From Neorhizobium sp. SHOUNA12A (GTDB lineage Bacteria > Pseudomonadota > Alphaproteobacteria > Rhizobiales > Rhizobiaceae): a stretch of 64,000 bases of DNA. The translations under genes and the position numbers were made by a program. The notes beneath the pieces were generated by a model. The model did no database searches. It saw nothing but the letters and a program-made list of their open reading frames with translations, and had not been told where the DNA came from. This document shows, in pieces, positions 59,175 through 64,000 of this stretch. Location of the stretch: assembly GCF_023006505.1 (NCBI RefSeq), contig NZ_JALBGV010000001.1, positions 124,001 to 188,000 on the forward strand, given 5' to 3'. Position 1 is the stretch's first letter. Each line of letters starts with the position of its first letter.

Positions 59175-59999
59175 ATGAACCAGCAAATGAACGGCTACGA
59201 GACGATCCTTTACGAGAAGGATTTGACCGACAAGTTCGCGACGATCACCATCAATCGCCCCGACAAGATGAACGCGATGAACAAGACGGTGATCCGCGAG
59301 ATCGACGCGGCGGTTGCCGCGGCCGTCGCCGATCCGGACGTCAATGCGCTCGTCATCACCGGCACCGGGCGCGCCTTCTCCTCCGGCTACGACCTCCAGG
59401 GAGGCGATTTCGATGTCGATATCGATTTCTGGCGCGAGGACATGTCGGAAAATGCCGAAGCCCTGCTCAACATCTGGCGCGCCCCGATCCCGGTCATTGC
59501 GTCAGTCAACGGTTACGCTCTTGCCGGCGCACTCGAGCTGATGATGTGCTGCGATCTGGCGATTGCCGCCGACAATGCCAAGTTCGGCGAACCGGAAGTG
59601 CGCCACAATTCCGGCCCGCCGGCGCTGATGATGCCTTGGCTGCTCGCCACCCGCGACGTGCGCTGGCTGATGTTCACCGGCGACATGGTGGATGCGCAAG
59701 AAGCGCTACGCATGCACCTGATCAACAAGGTGGTGCCGGCCGATCAGCTCAAGGAGAAGACCGAGAACCTCGCTCGCAAGCTTGCCCGCATGCCGGTGCC
59801 GGCGCTGAGATACACGAAGGCCTCGATCAACAACCAGCAGATGGTCGCCGGGCTGATGCCGTCGTTCCAGTACAATATCGAAGCGATTGCCGCCCTCCAC
59901 GTCACCCGGCAGGGCCGCGAGTGGATGGCGAACCTCGCCAAGATGTCGCTCAAGGAATATCTCGCCTTCCGCGACGACCCCTTCAAGGGCCTCGACTGA
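59175..59999 (+). CDS. Enoyl-CoA hydratase/isomerase family protein
   Basis: A 274-residue crotonase-fold protein with ITINRPDKMNAMNK, the oxyanion-hole segment GRAFSSGYDLQGG, and VNGYALAGALELMMCCDLAIA. AAGGGGAAC precedes the ATG. It follows psuG by 23 bp and is followed by the acyl-CoA synthetase, so it probably works on a CoA ester formed downstream of base or side-chain breakdown. Confidence 0.86.
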   Translation: MNQQMNGYETILYEKDLTDKFATITINRPDKMNAMNKTVIREIDAAVAAAVADPDVNALVITGTGRAFSSGYDLQGGDFDVDIDFWREDMSENAEALLNIWRAPIPVIASVNGYALAGALELMMCCDLAIAADNAKFGEPEVRHNSGPPALMMPWLLATRDVRWLMFTGDMVDAQEALRMHLINKVVPADQLKEKTENLARKLARMPVPALRYTKASINNQQMVAGLMPSFQYNIEAIAALHVTRQGREWMANLAKMSLKEYLAFRDDPFKGLD

Positions 60000-60009
60000 G
60001 GTTTTGGTC

Positions 60010-62115
60010 ATGAGGGCCAATACTGCGGAAGCGATGCGAGCCCTGATGGCACCGCGCTCCGTCGCGGTCGTCGGCGCCACCGAGCGCGCCGACGCCTCCT
60101 CCAGCTACGTGATGAAGAACCTGATGCGCTTCGGCTACCAGGGACAGATCATTCCGGTGCATCCGAAGGCCGAGACAATCTTCGGGCTTCCCGCCTCACC
60201 CTCCCTCTCGGCGCGGACCAATCCACCCGATGTCGCGGTGATCGGGATCGCCGCCGACAAGGTGATTGCGGCCCTTGAAGAGGCCGGCAGCACCGGCGTC
60301 AAGGCGGCGGTGGTGCTGGCCTCCGGTTTCGCCGAGCTGGACGAAGCCGGGAGCAAGCGGCAGCAGCAACTGATCGAGATCGCCGAACGCTACGGCATGG
60401 CGATCTGCGGCCCGAACTGCCTCGGCCTCTTCAACCTGAGCTCCGGTGCCGCACTCTATTCCTCCAGCCTCTCGACCAATCTCGAAAAAGGCCGCTTCGC
60501 TATCCTCTCCCATTCCGGCGCCAGTGCGATTGCGCTCGGCAATACAGGAAGATTCGGCCTCAGCCACATCGTCTCCTCCGGCAACAGTGCCGCGACCGAT
60601 ATTCCCGACTACCTCGAATTCCTCGCAACGGATGATGAGACCCGCGCCGTCGGCATCGTCATCGAAGCCATCCGCGAACCGGAAAAACTGGCGGCCGCGA
60701 TGGAGAAGATGCACGCCGCCAACAAGTCGGTGATCGCCCTTCGTGCCGGCCGCTCGGAACGCGGTGCCCAGGCGACCGCCGCCCACACGGGTTCGCTCGC
60801 CGGCAGCAACGACGCCTACCACGCCTTCTTCCGCCGTGTCGGTATCATCGAAGTGCCTGATATGGACGGCTTCATGGAAACGGCAACGCTCTGCCTGGGC
60901 CTGAAGGACCGCCCAACCAGGCCGGGCGTCGCGATCATCGGCGTTTCCGGCGGCGGCGTGGCACATGTCTCCGATATCGCCGATGAGGTCGGTCTCTCGC
61001 TGCCTGACCTGCAGCCCGAAACGGTCGCCCGGTTAGAGGCGCTGCTGCCGCCTTTTGCCACACCCCAGAACCCGCTCGACACGACAGGCGTCGTCTTCGC
61101 GGACGGCAAAATTTATCGCGATGTCCTGCATGCACTTGCCGACGATGCCTCGATCGGCCTGATCGTCGCAACCCAGGACGCACCCGTTGGCCTCGACGAT
61201 TTCTGCGCTTCCGAATATCTCGGCATCGCCGAAGCGGTTTCCGATTATGCCGGGACGGGCAAGGTGCCGGTCGTATTCATGAACAACCTCTCCTCCGGCC
61301 ATCACCCGGATGTCGAGGCCAAGCTTTCGAATGTGCCGGTGCTGCGCGGTACGAAAAGCGCGCTGACAGCCGTCCGCAGCCTGATCACTCAAAGCCGCCT
61401 CGTCTCCTGGCCCGACAAGACAACCGCGACAAAGAAAACCCTCCCCGCCGGTGCTTTGACCGAACGCGAGGCCAAGCAACTGCTCGCCGCCGAAGGGTTG
61501 CCGGTTCCGAGCGAATATCTGGTCACCGATGCCGATGCCGCCGCCGAAGTAGCCGGGCAGCTCGGCTTCCCGGTGGTCATGAAGATCGAGTCGCCGGATA
61601 TCCAGCACAAGACCGAAGCGGGCGGCGTGAAGCTCGGCATCGCTTCGGAAGCCGAAGCCCGCGCCGCCTTCGACGCCATCATCGCAAGCGCCCGCGCCTA
61701 CGCCCCGAATGCGGATCTGCGCGGCGTGTCGGTACAGGAAATGGTGACGGGCGGCGTCGAGGCACTGGTCGGCCTCGTGCGTCACGAACCCTTCGGTTTC
61801 GGCCTCGTCGTCGGCATCGGCGGGGTGCTGGTGGAACTGGTGAAGGACAGTGCCTTCGACCTCCTCCCGATCGACCTTACCCGTGCCGACGCGATGATCG
61901 GCGAGACCAAACTGGCATCGCTGCTGGAAGGCTATCGCGGCGCGCCGAAGGCGGATCGCAGGGCGCTCGCCGATCTGCTGGTCAGGCTCTCCGAGTTCGC
62001 TGCGCAATACGGGGACGATATCGAAGCTATCGATCTCAATCCGGTAGCGGTCTTGCCCGAGGGCAAAGGCGTGCGCATCCTCGACGCACTGATCATCCCG
62101 CGGAAGCGCGACTGA
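60010..62115 (+). CDS. ADP-forming acyl-CoA synthetase (acetyl-CoA synthetase/ATP-grasp type)
   Basis: A 701-residue fused NDP-forming acyl-CoA synthetase: CoA-binding Rossmann domain (SVAVVGATERADASSSYV), succinyl-CoA-ligase-like domain with the phospho-His in AAHTGSLAGSNDAYHAF, and an ATP-grasp C-terminal domain (KIESPDIQHKTEAGGV). It interconverts acyl-CoA plus ADP/Pi with acid plus ATP. The ATG at 60010 is used; longer frames overlap the hydratase gene. Last gene of the psuK-psuG-hydratase operon; its stop abuts the convergent nucleoside hydrolase stop. Confidence 0.87.
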   Translation: MRANTAEAMRALMAPRSVAVVGATERADASSSYVMKNLMRFGYQGQIIPVHPKAETIFGLPASPSLSARTNPPDVAVIGIAADKVIAALEEAGSTGVKAAVVLASGFAELDEAGSKRQQQLIEIAERYGMAICGPNCLGLFNLSSGAALYSSSLSTNLEKGRFAILSHSGASAIALGNTGRFGLSHIVSSGNSAATDIPDYLEFLATDDETRAVGIVIEAIREPEKLAAAMEKMHAANKSVIALRAGRSERGAQATAAHTGSLAGSNDAYHAFFRRVGIIEVPDMDGFMETATLCLGLKDRPTRPGVAIIGVSGGGVAHVSDIADEVGLSLPDLQPETVARLEALLPPFATPQNPLDTTGVVFADGKIYRDVLHALADDASIGLIVATQDAPVGLDDFCASEYLGIAEAVSDYAGTGKVPVVFMNNLSSGHHPDVEAKLSNVPVLRGTKSALTAVRSLITQSRLVSWPDKTTATKKTLPAGALTEREAKQLLAAEGLPVPSEYLVTDADAAAEVAGQLGFPVVMKIESPDIQHKTEAGGVKLGIASEAEARAAFDAIIASARAYAPNADLRGVSVQEMVTGGVEALVGLVRHEPFGFGLVVGIGGVLVELVKDSAFDLLPIDLTRADAMIGETKLASLLEGYRGAPKADRRALADLLVRLSEFAAQYGDDIEAIDLNPVAVLPEGKGVRILDALIIPRKRD

Positions 62116-63093
62116 TCAGACCAGCCGCAGCTTCGGCGGAGCCGCATTCTCCGCGCGGCCGAACCATGAGAGCCGCTCAGTCAGCAGCGCATAAAAACCG
62201 TCGGCATCGACGTCGCGCATGAACATCGCGTTCTTCGGCCGGCCGGAAACGCCCCACCAGTCGGCGACCGTCATGCCCTTGGTGAGTTCCGACTCCGTCT
62301 CGATCTCCACATTGCAGAGCCGGCCGGAATAAAGCTCCGGCTTTACGAGATAGGCAATCACGTTCGGATCGTGCAGCGGCCCGCCGTCGCTGCCATATTT
62401 CGCCACGTCGAAGCGCTCGAAATAATCGAGCCACCCGACCACGGCGTCAGAAAGCGGTGTGCCGATCGCCTGGATCGCGGCAACGCGGGCGCGGCTTGTC
62501 AGCGTCTTGTGGGTGACGTCGAGCGGCATCATCACGATCGGCGCGCCTGAGCCGAATACGACGGCAGCTGCCGGCGGGTCGACATAGATGTTGAATTCCG
62601 CGGCCGGCGTGATGTTGCCGCCTTCGAACAATCCGCCGCCCATCAGCACGATTTGCCTGATACGGCCGGCGATCTCAGGCGCCCGGGTCAGCGCCTTGCC
62701 GAGGTCGGTGAGCGGGCCGAGTGTGCAGACGGTCACGGTGCCTTCCGGTTCGCTCAACAGCGTCTCGATGATGAAATCGACACCATGCTGTTCCTGAAGC
62801 GGCATGGTCGGCTCGGGCAGGTCGGCGCCATCGAGCCCGGTCGCACCATGCACGTGCTCGGCGGTGACGAGCGGCCCGGTCATCGGCTGGTTGCAGCCGG
62901 CGAATACCTTGATGTCGGGACGGCCTGCCAGTTCGCAGATCTTGCGGATGTTCTTCGTCGTCAGCGACAACGGCACGTTGCCGGCGGCTGCGACGATCCC
63001 CAGCACTTCGATTTCCGGACTGGCGAGCGCCAGCAGAATGGCCAGCGCGTCGTCCTGGCCGGGATCGGTGTCGATGATGATCTTTTCTGCCAT
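62116..63093 (-). CDS. Nucleoside hydrolase (IunH family)
   Basis: A 325-residue inosine-uridine hydrolase-like enzyme. The calcium-binding motif is at 8-16 (DTDPGQDDA), with GPLTDLGKAL, EFNIYVDPPAA and HDPNVIAYL as further landmarks. It releases the free base from a ribonucleoside. Subgroup specificity (pyrimidine versus purine) cannot be fixed by eye. It follows the ferredoxin oxidoreductase gene by 28 bp on the same strand and converges with the psuKG operon. Confidence 0.88.
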   Translation of the reverse strand: MAEKIIIDTDPGQDDALAILLALASPEIEVLGIVAAAGNVPLSLTTKNIRKICELAGRPDIKVFAGCNQPMTGPLVTAEHVHGATGLDGADLPEPTMPLQEQHGVDFIIETLLSEPEGTVTVCTLGPLTDLGKALTRAPEIAGRIRQIVLMGGGLFEGGNITPAAEFNIYVDPPAAAVVFGSGAPIVMMPLDVTHKTLTSRARVAAIQAIGTPLSDAVVGWLDYFERFDVAKYGSDGGPLHDPNVIAYLVKPELYSGRLCNVEIETESELTKGMTVADWWGVSGRPKNAMFMRDVDADGFYALLTERLSWFGRAENAAPPKLRLV

Positions 63094-63121
63094 TGCGGAA
63101 AACTCTCAGGAACGATGACTG

Positions 63122-64000
63122 TTACGCGACATGGACGAGCGGCTCCCTCGCCCGCCATTTCGCAAGGAGATCGGCTTTGCGCTTCTCGAACTTGGTGATC
63201 GAGGCAAGCTTTACATGGCCGAAACCACGGACCATGTCCGGCAGGCCGGCAAGCTCGACGGCAAGCGCATGATTGGCGGTATCGAGCCCGGCGGAAAGCT
63301 CGGTCACCAGTGCAAAATAGTCTGCGATCAGCTGCCGTTCCATCCGCCGCTCGGCCGTGCGGCAGAACGGATCGAAGGACGTGCCGCGCAGGAATTTCAG
63401 TTTTTCGAGCACCGCGAAGGCGGGGCGGATCCAAGCGCCAAAGGCGATCTTGGCGGGATGTCCGGTGCGCCGGTCGATCCTGGCGATCATCGGCGGCGCA
63501 AGATGATGCTTGATCTTGAAATCGCCTTCGAACTGCTCGGAGAGCTTCTTCTCAAAGCTCCGGTCCCGATGCAGCCGGGCGACCTCGTATTCGTCCTTGT
63601 AGGCCATCAGCTTGAAGGCGTTTTTCGCCACCGCTTCCGCAAACCCGCTTATGCCGCGCAGCTGCGTTTCGGCGGATTTCGCGACATCCACGAGACTGGC
63701 ATAACGCGCCGCATAGGCCGCATTCTGATAATCCGCGAGAAAGGCGGTGCGACGTGCGACGATTTCTTCCAGCGTCTCGATCCTCGGCTCCGCCTTCACG
63801 AGGCCAGCCTCGCGGGCGACGGCTTCCGGATCGACGGCGGCACGGCGTCCCCAGCCAAAGGCAGCGCGGTTCATGGCGATGCCGGTGCCGTTGAGCTCGA
63901 TCGCCTTGTCGATGGCGGTAAGGCTGATCGGCACCAGACCGCGCTGCCAGGCATGGCCGAGCAGGAACATGTTCGCAGCAATCGCATCACCCAGCAGCGC
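63122..64000 (-). CDS. Indolepyruvate ferredoxin oxidoreductase family protein, C-terminal part
   Basis: The last ~293 residues of a large protein that continues past the right edge. The readable part includes ALLGDAIAANMFLLGHAWQRGL, GTGIAMNRAAFGWGR and LKFLRGTSFDPFCRTAERRME, which match the C-terminal region of the fused ~1150-residue IorA/IorB-type enzymes. These oxidatively decarboxylate aryl- or branched 2-oxo acids to acyl-CoA. The 2-oxo-acid and acyl-CoA chemistry could link to the synthetase and hydratase of the neighbouring operon. Confidence 0.82.
   Translation of the reverse strand, partial: ALLGDAIAANMFLLGHAWQRGLVPISLTAIDKAIELNGTGIAMNRAAFGWGRRAAVDPEAVAREAGLVKAEPRIETLEEIVARRTAFLADYQNAAYAARYASLVDVAKSAETQLRGISGFAEAVAKNAFKLMAYKDEYEVARLHRDRSFEKKLSEQFEGDFKIKHHLAPPMIARIDRRTGHPAKIAFGAWIRPAFAVLEKLKFLRGTSFDPFCRTAERRMERQLIADYFALVTELSAGLDTANHALAVELAGLPDMVRGFGHVKLASITKFEKRKADLLAKWRAREPLVHVA

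Noticed and set aside
1..64000. CRISPR arrays, insertion sequences, prophage or integrase genes
   Set aside because: No regularly spaced repeats, transposase, integrase or phage structural motifs were seen in any frame.

Overview
The window reads as chromosomal (or chromid) DNA of a Rhizobiaceae-type alphaproteobacterium (Rhizobium/Neorhizobium/Agrobacterium group). Reasons: high GC, a RIME-type double-palindrome repeat (611-747), EcfG/RpoE2-type stress promoters of the GGAAC-N18/19-TT form, ExoQ-like polysaccharide genes, a globin-coupled chemoreceptor, many PotABCD/TctCBA-type uptake systems, and many small hydrophilic stress proteins. No rRNA, tRNA, IS element, phage gene or CRISPR array was recognised. 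The species assignment is inference.

Layout. 1-5152: a tripartite tricarboxylate transporter (tctC-tctB-tctA, all minus, tctA cut by the window edge) next to its probable DctB/DctD-like two-component system. 5434-7280: a DUF4126 membrane protein translationally coupled to a MerA-like flavoprotein disulfide reductase. 7386-19263: a surface-polysaccharide locus with an AsnB amidotransferase, a Wzz/GumC-like chain-length protein, a GH5 glycosidase, an ExoQ/Wzy-like polymerase, a WecG/TagA glycosyltransferase, a CE4 deacetylase, two GT4 glycosyltransferases and a Wzx-like flippase, with several convergent pairs that abut or share stop codons. 19401-26623: a stress island of small proteins, a DUF892 ferritin-like protein, a ClsB/YbhN/YbhP-like trio and a phosphoribosyltransferase-domain protein. 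Almost every transcription unit from 20.6 to 26.5 kb has an EcfG-type promoter match, including one that precedes a candidate ~88-nt sRNA with a perfect terminator and anti-Shine-Dalgarno motifs (26536-26624).

26764-29289: CioAB-type cytochrome bd oxidase with a 37-residue third subunit. 29286-36196: XRE-cupin regulator, NtaA-like flavin monooxygenase with an MFS transporter, globin-coupled chemoreceptor, and a TetR/aminotransferase operon. 36333-41926: an isolated Coq7-like diiron hydroxylase, DUF763 protein, a second aminotransferase, a sulfite-oxidase-like molybdoprotein, and a reductase/LysR divergent pair. 41961-46532: a three-subunit xanthine-dehydrogenase-family operon with a divergent TetR regulator and two adjacent palindromic operators. 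46929-50800: a transmembrane chemoreceptor with a CheR-docking-like tail, an XRE/MmyB regulator with a SnoaL-like protein, and a LysE exporter.

50936-64000: a DSD1-family aldolase, a Pot-type ABC importer, a 2-oxoglutarate/Fe(II) oxygenase, pseudouridine kinase and glycosidase (psuK, psuG), an enoyl-CoA hydratase, an ADP-forming acyl-CoA synthetase, a nucleoside hydrolase and the C-terminal part of an indolepyruvate ferredoxin oxidoreductase. These look like a nucleoside-salvage cluster organised around a divergent, operator-rich promoter at 56974-57020. The two observations I rate highest are the stress-promoter island with its candidate sRNA and the pseudouridine/oxygenase cluster.
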